This document shows positions 28,408 to 43,900 of a DNA stretch of 64,000 bases, piece after piece. The notes below the pieces were generated by a model that was given only the letters and a program-made list of their open reading frames with translations, ran no database searches and was not told where the DNA came from. The position numbers were made by a program, and so were the translations under genes. Each line of letters starts with the position of its first letter. The stretch's first letter is position 1. Source of the DNA: Tenodera sinensis (taxonomy: Eukaryota; Arthropoda; Insecta; Mantodea; Mantidae); NCBI GenBank assembly GCA_030765045.1, contig CM060968.1, forward strand, positions 109,395,404 through 109,459,403. The letters run 5' to 3'.

Positions 28408-31400
28408 TGAGTGACAGTATCCGAATTATTGCATTCGAATGCAAGAAATTTCGGTTAGCGAATACTACTACTAGTGAGTGACAGTATCCGAATTATTGCA
28501 TTCGAATGCACGAAATTTCGATTAGCGAATACTACTACTAGTGAGTGACAGTATCCGAGAACTTGCATTTAAATGCATGAGATTTCGATTAGCGAATACT
28601 ACTACTAGTGAGTGACAGAATCCGAGAACTTGCATTCGAATGCATGAGATTTCGATTAGCGAATACTACTACTAGTGAGTGACAGTATCCGAGAACTTGC
28701 ATTCGAATGCATAAGATTTCGATTAGCGAATACTACTACTAGTGAGTGACAGTATCCGAGAACTTGCATTCGAATGCATGACATTTCGATTAGCGAATAC
28801 TACTACTAGGGAGTGACAGTATCCGAGAACTTGCATTCGAATACAAGAGATTTCGATTAGCGAATACTACTACTAGTGAGTGACAGTATTCGAGAACTTG
28901 CATTCGAATGCATGAGATTTCGATTAGCGAATACTACTACTAGTGAGTGACAGTATCCGAATTATTGCATTCGAATGCAAGAGATTTGGATTAGCGAATA
29001 CTACTACTAGTGAGTGACAGTATCCGAGAACTTGCATTCGAATGCAAGAGATTTCGATTAGCGAATACTACTACTAGTGAGTGACAGAATCCGAGAACTT
29101 GCATTCGAATGCATGAGATTTCGATTAGCGAATACTACTACTAGTGAGTGAAAGTATCCGAGAACTTGCATTCGAATGCAAGAGATTTCGATTACTCAAT
29201 ACTACTACTAGTGAGTGACAGTATCCGAGAACTTGCATTCGAATGCATGAGATTTCGATTAGCGAATACTACTACTAGGGAGTGACAGTATCCGAGAACT
29301 TGCATTCGAATGCAAGAGATTTCGATTAGCGAATACTACTACTAGTGAGTGACAGTATCCGAGAACTTGCATTCGAATGCATGAGATTTCGATTAGCGAA
29401 TACTACTACTAGTGAGTGACAGTATCCGAATTATTGCATTCGAATGCAAGAGATTTCCATTAGCGAATACTACTACTAGTGTGTGACAGTATACGAGAAC
29501 TTGCATTCGAATGCAAGAGATTTCGATTAGCGAATACTACTACAAGTGAGTGACAGTATCCGAGAACTTGCATTCGAATGCATGAGATTTCGATTAGCGA
29601 ATACTACTACTAGTGAGTGACAGTATCCGAGAACTTGCATTCGAATGCAAGAGATTTCGATTAGCGAATACTACTACTAGTGAGTGACAGTATCCGAGAA
29701 CTTGCATTCGAATGCATGAAATTTCGATTAGCGAATACTACTACTAGTGAGTGACAGTATCCGAATTATTGCATTCGAATGCAAGAGATTTCGATTAGCG
29801 AATACTACTACTAGTGAGTGACAGTATCCGAGAACTTGCATTCGAATGCATGAGATTTCGATTAGCGAATACTACTACTAGTGAGTGACAGTATCCGAGA
29901 ACTTCCATTCAAATGCATGTGATTTCGATTAGCGAATACTACTACTAGTGAGTGACAGCATCCGAGAACTTGCATTCGAATGCAAGAGATTTCGATTAGC
30001 GAATACTACTACTAGTGAGTGACAGTATTCGAGAACTTGCATTCGAATGCAAGAGATTTCGATTAGCGAATACTACTACTAGTGAGTAACAGTATCCGAG
30101 AACTTGCATACGAATGCATGAGATTTCGATTAGCGAATACTACTACTAGTGAGTAACAGTATCCGAGAACTTGCATACGAATGCATGATTTTCGATTAGC
30201 GAATACTACTACTAGTGAGTGACAGTATCCGAGAGCTTGCATTCGAATGCATGAGATTTCGATTAGCGAATACTACTACTAGTGAGTGACAGTATCCGAG
30301 AACTTGCACTCGAATGCATGAGATTTCGATTAGCGAATACTACTACTAGTGAGTGACAGTATCCGAGAACTTGCATTCGAATGCATGAGATTTCGATTAG
30401 CGAATACTACTACTAGTGAGTGACAGTATCCGAGAACTTGCATGCGAATGCATGAGATTTGGATTAGCGAATACTACTACTAGTGAGTGACAGTATCCGA
30501 GAACTTGCATTCGAATGCAAGAGATTTCGATTAGCGAATACAACTACTAGTGAGTGACAGAATCCGAGAACTTGCATTCGAATGCATGAGATTTCGATTA
30601 GCGAATACTACTACTAGTGAGTGAAAGTATCCGAGAACTTGCATTCGAATGCAAGAGATTTCGATTACTCAATACTACTACTAGTGAGTGACAGTATCCG
30701 AGAACTTGCATTCGAATGCATGAGATTTCGATTAGCGAATACTACTACTAGGGAGTGACAGTATCCGAGAACTTGCATTCGAATGCAAGAGATTTCGATT
30801 AGCGGATACTACTACTAGTGAGTGACAGTATCCGAGAACTTGCATTCGAATGCATGAGATTTCGATTAGCGAATACTACTACTAGTGAGTGACAGTATCC
30901 GAATTATTGCATTCGAATGCAAGAGATTTCGATTAGCGAATACTACTACTAGTGTGTGACAGTATACGAGAACCTGCATTCGAATGCAAGAGATTTCGAT
31001 TAGCGAATACTACTACAAGTGAGTGACAGTATCCGAGAACTTGCATTCGAATGCATGAGATTTCGATTAGCGAATACTACTACTAGTGAGTGACAGTATC
31101 CGAGAACTTGCATTCGAATGCAAGAGATTTCGATTAGCGAATACTACTACTAGTGAGTGACAGTATCCGAGAACTTGCATTCGAATGCATGTAATTTCGA
31201 TTAGCGAATACTACTACTAGTGAGTGACAGTATCCGAATTATTGCATTCGAATGCAAGAGATTTCGATTAGCGAATACTACTACTAGTGAGTGACAGTAT
31301 CCGAGAACTTGCATTCGAATGCATGAGATTTCGATTAGCGAATACTACTACTAGTGAGTGACAGTATCCGAGAACTTGCATTCGAATGCAAGAGATTTCG

Positions 31401-32090
31401 ATTAGCGAATACTACTACTAGTGAGTGACAGTATCCGAGAACTTGCATTCGAATGCATGAGATTTCGATTAGCGAATACTACTACTAGTGAGTGACAGTA
31501 TCCGAGAACTTCCATTCAAATGCATGTGATTTCGATTAGCGAATACTACTACTAGTGAGTGACAGCATCCGAGAACTTGCATTCGAATGCAAGAGATTTC
31601 GATTAGCGAATACTACTACTAGTGAGTGACAGTATTCGAGAACTTGCATTCGAATGCAAGAGATTTCGATTAGCGAATACTACTACTAGTGAGTAACAGT
31701 ATCCGAGAACTTGCATACGAATGCATGAGATTTCGATTAGCGAATACTACTACTAGTGAGTAACAGTATCCGAGAACTTGCATACGAATGCATGATTTTC
31801 GATTAGCGAATACTACTACTAGTGAGTGAATTTATCCGAGAGCTTGCATTCGAATGCATGAGATTTCGATTAGCGAATACTACTACTAGTGAGTGACAGT
31901 ATCCGAGAACTTGCAATCGAATGCATGAGATTTCGATTAGCGAATACTACTACTAGTGAGTGACAGTATCCGAGAACTTGCATGCGAATGCATGAGATTT
32001 CGATTAGCGAATACTACCACCAGTGAGTGACAGTATCCGAATTATTGCATTCGAATGCATGAGATTTCCATCAGCGAATACTACTACTAG
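28408..32090 (+). repeat. 3,683-bp tandem repeat, copy 2
   Basis: Landmarks at 28,444, 29,479, 30,952, 30,184, 31,791, 31,824 and 32,014 are each 3,683 bp after copy 1. Rare variants such as GAGTGAATTTATCC, which deviates at three bases from the usual GAGTGACAGTATCC, are shared only by these two copies, so they come from one recent duplication rather than recurrent mutation. Confidence 0.88.
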
Positions 32091-32450
32091 TGAGTGACAG
32101 TATCCGAATTATTGCATTCGAATGCAAGAAATTTCGGTTAGCGAATACTACTACTAGTGAGTGACAGTATCCGAATTATTGCATTCGAATGCACGAAATT
32201 TCGATTAGCGAATACTACTACTAGTGAGTGACAGTATCCGAGAACTTGCATTTAAATGCATGAGATTTCGATTAGCGAATACTACTACTAGTGAGTGACA
32301 GAATCCGAGAACTTGCATTCGAATGCATGAGATTTCGATTAGCGAATACTACTACTAGTGAGTGACAGTATCCGAGAACTTGCATTCGAATGCATAAGAT
32401 TTCGATTAGCGAATACTACTACTAGTGAGTGACAGTATCCGAGAACTTGC
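32091..32450 (+). repeat. 3,683-bp tandem repeat, truncated copy 3
   Basis: AGAAATTTCGG at 32,127 is again 3,683 bp after copy 2, followed by CACGAAATT, CATTTAAATG, ACAGAATCC and GCATAAGATTT in register. Agreement stops near 32,450, where the next unit reads GCATGAAATTT instead of GCATGACATTT. Confidence 0.8.
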
Positions 32451-33050
32451 ATTCGAATGCATGAAATTTCGATTAGCGAATACTACTACTAGTGAGTGAC
32501 AGTATCCGAATTACTGCATTCGAATGCAAGAGATTTCGATTAGCGAATACTACTACTAGTGAGTGACAGTATCCGAATTATTGCATTCGAATGCATGAAA
32601 TTTCGATTAGCGAATACTACTACTAGTGAGTGACAGTATCCGAATTATTGCATTCGAATGCATGAAATTTCGATTAGCGAATACTACTACTAGTGAGTGA
32701 CAGTATCCGAATTATTGCATTCGAGTGCATGAAATTTCGATTAGCGAGTACTACTACTAGTGAGTGACAGTATCCGAATTATTGCATTCGAATGCATGAG
32801 ATTTCGATTAGCGAATACTACTACTAGGGAGTGACATTATCCGAATTATTGCATTCGAATGCATGAAATTTCGATTAGCGAATACTACTACTAGTGAGTG
32901 ACAGTATCCGAATTATTGCATTCGAATGCATCAAATTTCGATTAGCGAATACTACTACTAGTGAGTGACAGTATCCGAATTATTGCATTCGAATGCATGA
33001 AATTTCGATTAGCGAATACTACTACTAGTGAGTGACAGTATCCGAGAACT
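32451..33050 (+). repeat. B-rich patch (ATTA units)
   Basis: About nine consecutive units are mostly B type with ATGAAA, including CCGAATTACTGC (32,511), CGAGTGC with GCGAGTAC, ACTAGGGAGTGACATTATCC (32,821) and GCATCAAATTT. The same ordered variants occur 23,179 bp later at about 55.63-56.22 kb. Parts also resemble the CGAGTGC/GCGAGTAC run of HOR I near 7.9, 11.1 and 14.4 kb. Confidence 0.8.
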
Positions 33051-33059
33051 TGCATTCGA

Positions 33060-34420
33060 ATGCATGAGATCTCGATTAGCGAATACTACTACTAGTGAGT
33101 GACAGTATCCGAGAACTTGCATTCGAATGCAAGAGATTTCGATTACTCAATACTACTACTAGTGAGTGACAGTATCCGAGAACTTGCATTCGAATGCATG
33201 AGATTTCGATTAGCGAATACTACTACTAGTGAGTGACAGTATCCGAGAACTTGCATTCGAATGCAAGAGATTTCGATTAGCGAATTCTACTACTAGTGAG
33301 TGACAGTATCCGAGAATTTGCATTCGAATGCAAGAGATTTCCTATAGCGAACACTACTACTAGTGAGTGACAGTATCCGAATTATTGCATTCGAATGCAA
33401 GAGATTTCGATTAGCGAATACTACTACTAGTGAGTGACAGTATCCGAGAACTTGCATTCGAATGTAAGAGACTTCGATTAGCGAATACTACTAGTAGTGA
33501 GTGACAGTATCCGAATTATTGCATTCGAATGCATGAGATTTCGATTAGGGAATACTACGACTAGTGAGTGACAGTATCCCAGTACTTGCATTCTAATGCA
33601 TGAATATTCGATTAGCGAATACTACTACTAGTGAGTGACAGTATCCCAGAACTTGCATTCGAATGCATGAAATTTCGATTAGCGAATACTACTACTAGTG
33701 AGTGACAGTATCCGAATTATTGCATTCGAATGCATGAAACTTCGATTAGCGAATACTACTACTAGTAAGTGACAGTATCCGAATTATTGCATTCGAATGC
33801 ACGAAATTTCGATTAGCGAATACTACTACTAGTGAGTGACAGTATCCGAACTATTGCATTCGAATGCATGAAATTTCGATTAGCGAATACTACTACTAGT
33901 GAGTGACAGTATCCCAGAACTTGCATTCGAATGCATGAGATTTCGATTAGCGAATACTACTACTAGTGAGTGAAGGTATCCGGATTATTGCATTCCAATG
34001 CATGAGATTTCGATTAGCGAATACTACTACTAGTGAGTGATAGTATCCGAGAACTTGCATTCGAATGCATGAGATTTCGATTAGCGAATACTACTACTAG
34101 TGAGTGACAGTATCCGAGAACTTGAATTCGAATGCATGAGATTTCGATTAGTGAATACTACTACTAGTGAGTGACAGTTTCCGAATTATTGCATTCGAAT
34201 GCAAGAGATTTCGATTAGCGAATACTACTACTAGTGAGTGACAGTATCCGAGAACTTGCATTCGAATGCAAGAGATTTCGATTAGCGAATTACTACTACT
34301 AGTGAGTGACAATATCCAAATTATTGCATTCGAATGCATGAGATTTCGATTGGCGAATACTACTAGTAGAGAGTGACAGTATCCGAGAACTTGCATTCGA
34401 ATGCATGAGATTTTGATTAG
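33060..34420 (+). repeat. CCTATAG module, isolated copy
   Basis: Runs from GATCTCG through CCTATAG (33,338), CCCAGTACTTGC, CCGAACTATTGC, GGATTATTGC, TTGAATTCG and GAATTACTAC to GATTTTGATTAG, in the same order as the copies ending near 24,570, 37,630, 42,720, 46,610 and 51,700. At its right edge, one unit with CCAAATTATT joins directly to the GATTTGGA unit of P. The roughly 13 units found there in other copies are missing, a clear whole-unit deletion junction near 34,450. Confidence 0.82.
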
Positions 34421-34449
34421 CGAATACTACTACTAGTGAGTGACAGTAT

Positions 34450-34971
34450 CCAAATTATTGCATTCGAATGCAAGAGATTTGGATTAGCGAATACTACTAC
34501 TAGTGAGTGACAGTATCCGAGAACTTGCATTCGAATGCAAGAGATTTCGATTAGCGAATACTACTACTAGTGAGTGACAGAATCCGAGAACTTGCATTCG
34601 AATGCATGAGATTTCGATTAGCGAATACTACTACTAGTGAGTGAAAGTATCCGAGAACTTGCATTCGAATGCAAGAGATTTCGATTACTCAATACTACTA
34701 CTAGTGAGTGACAGTATCCGAGAACTTGCATTCGAATGCATGAGATTTCGATTAGCGAATACTACTACTAGGGAGTGACAGTATCCGAGAACTTGCATTC
34801 GAATGCAAGAGATTTCGATTAGCGGATACTACTACTAGTGAGTGAAAGTATCCGAGAACTTGCATTCGAATGCATGAGATTTCGATTAGCGAATACTACT
34901 ACTAGTGAGTGACAGTATCCGAATTATTGCATTCGAATGCAAGAGATTTCGATTAGCGAATACTACTACTA
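34450..34971 (+). repeat. Start of module P resembling the 21.5-kb copy
   Basis: GCGGATAC followed by GTGAAAGTATCC near 34,825-34,850 matches 21,828-21,850 and not the sequence 8,977 bp downstream, which has GCGAATAC, GTGACAG and later TTTCCATTAG. This short tract therefore has a different source from the large duplication that begins right after it. Confidence 0.7.
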
Positions 34972-37900
34972 GTGTGTGACAGTATACGAGAACTTGCATT
35001 CGAATGCAAGAGATTTCGATTAGCGAATACTACTACAAGTGAGTGACAGTATCCGAGAACTTGCATTCGAATGCATGAGATTTCGATTAGCGAATACTAC
35101 TACTAGTGAGTGACAGTATCCGAGAACTTGCATTCGAATGCAAGAGATTTCGATTAGCGAATACTACTACTAGTGAGTGACAGTATCCGAGAACTTGCAT
35201 TCGAATGCATGAAATTTCGATTAGCGAATACTACTACTAGTGAGTGACAGTATCCGAATTATTGCATTCTAATGCAAGAGATTTCGATTAGCGAATACTA
35301 CTACTAGTGAGTGACAGTATCCGAGAACTTGCATTCGAATACATGAGATTTCGATTAGCGAATACTACTACTAGTGAGTGACAGTATCCGAGAACTTCCA
35401 TTCAAATGCATGTGATTTCGATTAGCGAATACTACTACTAGTGAGTGACAGCATCCGAGAACTTGCATTCGAATGCAAGAGATTTCGATTAGCGAATACT
35501 ACTACTAGTGAGTGACAGTATTCGAGAACTTGCATTCGAATGCAAGAGATTTCGATTAGCGAATACTACTACTAGTGAGTAACAGTATCCGAGAACTTGC
35601 ATACGAATGCATGAGATTTCGATTAGCGAATACTACTACTAGTGAGTAACAGCATCCGAGAACTTGCATACGAATGCATGATTTTCGATTAGCGAATACT
35701 ACTACTAGTGAGTGACAGTATCCGAGAACTTGCATTCGAATGCATGAGATTTCGATTAGCGAATACTACTACTAGTGAGTGACAGTATCCGAGAACTTGC
35801 ATTCGAATGCATGAGATTTCGATTAGCGAATACTACTACTAGTGAGTGACAGTATCCGAGAACTTGCATGCGAATGCATGAGATTTGGATTAGCGAATAC
35901 TACTACTAGTGAGTGACAGTATCCGAGAACTTGCATTCGAATGCAAGAGATTTCGATTAGCGAATACTACTACTAGTGAGTGACAGAATCCGAGAACTTG
36001 CATTCGAATGCATGAGATTTCGATTAGCGAATACTACTACTAGTGAGTGAAAGTATCCGATAACTTGCATTCGTATGCAAGAGATTTCGATTACTCAATA
36101 CTACTACTAGTGAGTGACAGTATCCGAGAACTTGCATTCGAATGCATGAGATTTCGATTAGCGAATACTACTACAAGTAAGTGACAGTATCCGAGAACTT
36201 GCAATCGAATGCATGAGATTTCGATTAGCGAATACTACTACTAGTGAGTGACAGCATACGAGAACTTGCATTCGAATGCATGAGATCTCGATTAGCGAAT
36301 ACTACTACTAGTGAGTGACAGTATCCGAGAACTTGCATCCGAATGCAAGAGATTTCGATTACTCAATACTACTACTAGTGAGTGACAGTATCCGAGAACT
36401 TGCATTCGAATGCATGAGATTTCGATTAGCGAATACTACTACTAGTGAGTGACAGTATCCGAGAACTTGCATTCGAATGCAAGAGATTTCGATTAGCGAA
36501 TTCTACTACTAGTGAGTGACAGTATCCGAGAATTTGCATTCGAATGCAAGAGATTTCCTATAGCGAACACTACTACTAGTGAGTGACAGTATCCGAATTA
36601 TTGCATTCGAATGCAAGAGATTTCGATTAGCGAATACTACTACTAGTGAGTGACAGTATCCGAGAACTTGCATTCGAATGTAAGAGACTTCGATTAGCGA
36701 ATACTACTAGTAGTGAGTGACAGTATCCGAATTATTGCATTCGAATGCATGAGATTTCGATTAGGGAATACTACGACTAGTGAGTGACAGTATCCCAGTA
36801 CTTGCATTCTAATGCATGAATATTCGATTAGCGAATACTACTACTAGTGAGTGACAGTATCCCAGAACTTGCATTCGAATGCATGAAATTTCGATTAGCG
36901 AATACTACTACTAGTGAGTGACAGTATCCGAATTATTGCATTCGAATGCATGAAACTTCGATTAGCGAATACTACTACTAGTAAGTGACAGTATCCGAAT
37001 TATTGCATTCGAATGCACGAAATTTCGATTAGCGAATACTACTACTAGTGAGTGACAGTATCCGAACTATTGCATTCGAATGCATGAAATTTCGATTAGC
37101 GAATACTAGTACTAGTGAGTGACAGTATCCCAGAACTTGCATTCGAATGCATGAGATTTCGATTAGCGAATACTACTACTAGTGAGTGAAGGTATCCGGA
37201 TTATTGCATTCCAATGCATGAGATTTCGATTAGCGAATACTACTACTAGTGAGTGATAGTATCCGAGAACTTGCATTCGAATGCATGAGATTTCGATTAG
37301 CGAATACTACTACTAGTGAGTGACAGTATCCGAGAACTTGAATTCGAATGCATGAGATTTCGATTAGTGAATACTACTACTAGTGAGTGACAGTTTCCGA
37401 ATTATTGCATTCGAATGCAAGAGATTTCGATTAGCGAATACTACTACTAGTGAGTGACAGTATCCGAGAACTTGCATTCGAATGCAAGAGATTTCGATTA
37501 GCGAATTACTACTACTAGTGAGTGACAATATCCAAATTATTGCATTCGAATGCATGAGATTTCGATTGGCGAATACTACTAGTAGAGAGTGACAGTATCC
37601 GAGAACTTGCATTCGAATGCATGAGATTTTGATTAGCGAATACTACTACTAGTGAGTGACAGTATCCAAATTATTGCATTCGAATGCATGAGATTTCGAT
37701 TAGCGAATACTACTACTAGTGAGTGACAGTATCCGAATTATTGCATTCGAATGCATGAGATTTCGATTAGCGAATACTACTACTAGTGAGTGACAGTATC
37801 CGAATTATTGCATTCGAATGCAAGAAATTTCGGTTAGCGAATACTACTACTAGAGAGTGACAGTATCCGAATTATTGCATTCGAATGCACGAAATTTCGA

Positions 37901-40900
37901 TTAGCGAATACTACTACTAGTGAGTGACAGTATCCGAGAACTTGCATTTAAATGCATGAGATTTCGATTAGCGAATACTACTACTAGTGAGTGACAGAAT
38001 CCGAGAACTTGCATTCGAATGCATGAGATTTCGATTAGCGAATACTACTACTAGTGAGTGACAGTATCCGAGAACTTGCATTCGAATGCATAAGATTTCG
38101 ATTAGCGAATACTACTACTAGTGAGTGACAGTATCCGAGAACTTGCATTCGAATGCATGACATTTCGATTAGCGAATACTACTACTAGGGAGTGACAGTA
38201 TCCGAGAACTTGCATTCGAATACAAGAGATTTCGATTAGCGAATACTACTACTAGTGAGTGACAGTATCCGAGAACTTGCATTCGAATGCATGAGATTTC
38301 GATTAGCGAATACTACTACTAGTGAGTGACAGTATCCGAATTATTGCATTCGAATGCAAGAGATTTGGATTAGCGAATACTACTACTAGTGAGTGACAGT
38401 ATCCGAGAACTTGCATTCGAATGCAAGAGATTTCGATTAGCGAATACTACTACTAGTGAGTGACAGAATCCGAGAACTTGCATTCGAATGCATGAGATTT
38501 CGATTAGCGAATACTACTACTAGTGAGTGAAAGTATCCGAGAACTTGCATTCGAATGCAAGAGATTTCGATTACTCAATACTACTACTAGTGAGTGACAG
38601 TATCCGAGAACTTGCATTCGAATGCATGAGATTTCGATTAGCGAATACTACTACTAGGGAGTGACAGTATCCGAGAACTTGCATTCGAATGCAAGAGATT
38701 TCGATTAGCGAATACTACTACTAGTGAGTGACAGTATCCGAGAACTTGCATTCGAATGCATGAGATTTCGATTAGCGAATACTACTACTAGTGAGTGACA
38801 GTATCCGAATTATTGCATTCGAATGCAAGAGATTTCCATTAGCGAATACTACTACTAGTGTGTGACAGTATACGAGAACTTGCATTCGAATGCAAGAGAT
38901 TTCGATTAGCGAATACTACTACAAGTGAGTGACAGTATCCGAGAACTTGCATTCGAATGCATGAGATTTCGATTAGCGAATACTACTACTAGTGAGTGAC
39001 AGTATCCGAGAACTTGCATTCGAATGCAAGAGATTTCGATTAGCGAATACTACTACTAGTGAGTGACAGTATCCGAGAACTTGCATTCGAATGCATGAAA
39101 TTTCGATTAGCGAATACTACTACTAGTGAGTGACAGTATCCGAATTATTGCATTCGAATGCAAGAGATTTCGATTAGCGAATACTACTACTAGTGAGTGA
39201 CAGTATCCGAGAACTTGCATTCGAATGCATGAGATTTCGATTAGCGAATACTACTACTAGTGAGTGACAGTATCCGAGAACTTCCATTCAAATGCATGTG
39301 ATTTCGATTACCGAATACTACTACTAGTGAGTGACAGCATCCGAGAACTTGCATTCGAATGCAAGAGATTTCGATTAGCGAATACTACTACTAGTGAGTG
39401 ACAGTATTCGAGAACTTGCATTCGAATGCAAGAGATTTCGATTAGCGAATACTACTACTAGTGAGTAACAGTATCCGAGAACTTGCATACGAATGCATGA
39501 GATTTCGATTAGCGAATACTACTACTAGTGAGTAACAGTATCCGAGAACTTGCATACGAATGCATGATTTTCGATTAGCGAATACTACTACTAGTGAGTG
39601 ACAGTATCCGAGAGCTTGCATTCGAATGCATGAGATTTCGATTAGCGAATACTACTACTAGTGAGTGACAGTATCCGAGAACTTGCACTCGAATGCATGA
39701 GATTTCGATTAGCGAATACTACTACTAGTGAGTGACAGTATCCGAGAACTTGCATTCGAATGCATGAGATTTCGATTAGCGAATACTACTACTAGTGAGT
39801 GACAGTATCCGAGAACTTGCATGCGAATGCATGAGATTTGGATTAGCGAATACTACTACTAGTGAGTGACAGTATCCGAGAACTTGCATTCGAATGCAAG
39901 AGATTTCGATTAGCGAATACAACTACTAGTGAGTGACAGAATCCGAGAACTTGCATTCGAATGCATGAGATTTCGATTAGCGAATACTACTACTAGTGAG
40001 TGAAAGTATCCGAGAACTTGCATTCGAATGCAAGAGATTTCGATTACTCAATACTACTACTAGTGAGTGACAGTATCCGAGAACTTGCATTCGAATGCAT
40101 GAGATTTCGATTAGCGAATACTACTACTAGGGAGTGACAGTATCCGAGAACTTGCATTCGAATGCAAGAGATTTCGATTAGCGGATACTACTACTAGTGA
40201 GTGATAGTATCCGAGAACTTGCATTCGAATGCATGAGATTTCGATTAGCGAATACTACTACTAGTGAGTGACAGTATCCGAATTATTGCATTCGAATGCA
40301 AGAGATTTCGATTAGCGAATACTACTACTAGTGTGTGACAGTATACGAGAACCTGCATTCGAATGCAAGAGATTTCGATTAGCGAATACTACTACAAGTG
40401 AGTGACAGTATCCGAGAACTTGCATTCGAATACATGAGATTTCGATTAGCGAATACTACTACTAGTGAGTGACAGTATCCGAGAACTTCCATTCAAATGC
40501 ATGTGATTTCGATTAGCGAATACTACTACTAGTGAGTGACAGCATCCGAGAACTTGCATTCGAATGCAAGAGATTTCGATTAGCGAATACTACTACTAGT
40601 GAGTGACAGTATTCGAGAACTTGCAATCGAATGCAAGAGATTTCGATTAGCGAATACTACTACTAGTGAGTAACAGTATCCGAGAACTTGCATACGAATG
40701 CATGAGATTTCGATTAGCGAATACTACTACTAGTGAGTAACAGTATCCGAGAACTTGCATACGAATGCATGATTTTCGATTAGCGAATACTACTACTAGT
40801 GAGTGACAGTATCCGAGAACTTGCATTCGAATGCATGAGATTTCGATTAGCGAATACTACTACTAGTGAGTGACAGTATCCGAGAACTTGCATTCGAATG

Positions 40901-43900
40901 CATGAGATTTCGATTAGCGAATACTACTACTAGTGAGTGACAGTATCCGAGAACTTGCATGCGAATGCATGAGATTTGGATTAGCGAATACTACTACTAG
41001 TGAGTGACAGTATCCGAGAACTTGCATTCGAATGCAAGAGATTTCGATTAGCGAATACTACTACTAGTGAGTGACAGAATCCGAGAACTTGCATTCGAAT
41101 GCATGAGATTTCGATTAGCGAATACTACTACTAGTGAGTGAAAGTATCCGATAACTTGCATTCGAATGCAAGAGATTTCGATTACTCAATACTACTACTA
41201 GTGAGTGACAGTATCCGAGAACTTGCATTCGAATGCATGAGATTTCGATTAGCGAATACTACTACAAGTAAGTGACAGTATCCGAGAACTTGCAATCGAA
41301 TGCATGAGATTTCGATTAGCGAATACTACTACTAGTGAGTGACAGCATACGAGAACTTGCATTCGAATGCATGAGATCTCGATTAGCGAATACTACTACT
41401 AGTGAGTGACAGTATCCGAGAACTTGCATTCGAATGCAAGAGATTTCGATTACTCAATACTACTACTAGTGAGTGACAGTATCCGAGAACTTGCATTCGA
41501 ATGCATGAGATTTCGATTAGCGAATACTACTACTAGTGAGTGACAGTATCCGAGAACTTGCATTCGAATGCAAGAGATTTCGATTAGCGAATTCTACTAC
41601 TAGTGAGTGACAGTATCCGAGAATTTGCATTCGAATGCAAGAGATTTCCTATAGCGAACACTACTACTAGTGAGTGACAGTATCCGAATTATTGCATTCG
41701 AATGCAAGAGATTTCGATTAGCGAATACTACTACTAGTGAGTGACAGTATCCGAGAACTTGCATTCGAATGTAAGAGACTTCGATTAGCGAATACTACTA
41801 GTAGTGAGTGACAGTATCCGAATTATTGCATTCGAATGCATGAGATTTCGATTAGGGAATACTACGACTAGTGAGTGACAGTATCCCAGTACTTGCATTC
41901 TAATGCATGAATATTCGATTAGCGAATACTACTACTAGTGAGTGACAGTATCCCAGAACTTGCATTCGAATGCATGAAATTTCGATTAGCGAATACTACT
42001 ACTAGTGAGTGACAGTATCCGAATTATTGCATTCGAATGCATGAAACTTCGATTAGCGAATACTACTACTAGTAAGTGACAGTATCCGAATTATTGCATT
42101 CGAATGCACGAAATTTCGATTAGCGAATACTACTACTAGTGAGTGACAGTATCCGAACTATTGCATTCGAATGCATGAAATTTCGATTAGCGAATACTAC
42201 TACTAGTGAGTGACAGTATCCCAGAACTTGCATTCGAATGCATGAGATTTCGATTAGCGAATACTACTACTAGTGAGTGAAGGTATCCGGATTATTGCAT
42301 TCCAATGCATGAGATTTCGATTAGCGAATACTACTACTAGTGAGTGATAGTATCCGAGAACTTGCATTCGAATGCATGAGATTTCGATTAGCGAATACTA
42401 CTACTAGTGAGTGACAGTATCCGAGAACTTGAATTCGAATGCATGAGATTTCGATTAGTGAATACTACTACTAGTGAGTGACAGTTTCCGAATTATTGCA
42501 TTCGAATGCAAGAGATTTCGATTAGCGAATACTACTACTAGTGAGTGACAGTATCCGAGAACTTGCATTCGAATGCAAGAGATTTCGATTAGCGAATTAC
42601 TACTACTAGTGAGTGACAATATCCAAATTATTGCATTCGAATGCATGAGATTTCGATTGGCGAATACTACTAGTAGAGAGTGACAGTATCCGAGAACTTG
42701 CATTCGAATGCATGAGATTTTGATTAGCGAATACTACTACTAGTGAGTGACAGTATCCAAATTATTGCATTCGAATGGATGAGATTTCGATTAGCGAATA
42801 CTACTACTAGTGAGTGACAGTATCCGAATTATTGCATTCGAATGCATGAGATTTCGATTAGCGAATACTACTACTAGTGAGTGACAGTATCCGAATTATT
42901 GCATTCGAATGCAAGAAATTTCGGTTAGCGAATACTACTACTAGAGAGTGACAGTATCCGAATTATTGCATTCGAATGCACGAAATTTCGATTAGCGAAT
43001 ACTACTACTAGTGAGTGACAGTATCCGAGAACTTGCATTTAAATGCATGAGATTTCGATTAGCGAATACTACTACTAGTGAGTGACAGAATCCGAGAACT
43101 TGCATTCGAATGCATGAGATTTCGATTAGCGAATACTACTACTAGTGAGTGACAGTATCCGAGAACTTGCATTCGAATGCATAAGATTTCGATTAGCGAA
43201 TACTACTACTAGTGAGTGACAGTATCCGAGAACTTGCATTCGAATGCATGACATTTCGATTAGCGAATACTACTACTAGGGAGTGACAGTATCCGAGAAC
43301 TTGCATTCGAATACAAGAGATTTCGATTAGCGAATACTACTACTAGTGAGTGACAGTATCCGAGAACTTGCATTCGAATGCATGAGATTTCGATTAGCGA
43401 ATACTACTACTAGTGAGTGACAGTATCCGAATTATTGCATTCGAATGCAAGAGATTTGGATTAGCGAATACTACTACTAGTGAGTGACAGTATCCGAGAA
43501 CTTGCATTCGAATGCAAGAGATTTCGATTAGCGAATACTACTACTAGTGAGTGACAGAATCCGAGAACTTGCATTCGAATGCATGAGATTTCGATTAGCG
43601 AATACTACTACTAGTGAGTGAAAGTATCCGAGAACTTGCATTCGAATGCAAGAGATTTCGATTACTCAATACTACTACTAGTGAGTGACAGTATCCGAGA
43701 ACTTGCATTCGAATGCATGAGATTTCGATTAGCGAATACTACTACTAGGGAGTGACAGTATCCGAGAACTTGCATTCGAATGCAAGAGATTTCGATTAGC
43801 GAATACTACTACTAGTGAGTGACAGTATCCGAGAACTTGCATTCGAATGCATGAGATTTCGATTAGCGAATACTACTACTAGTGAGTGACAGTATCCGAA

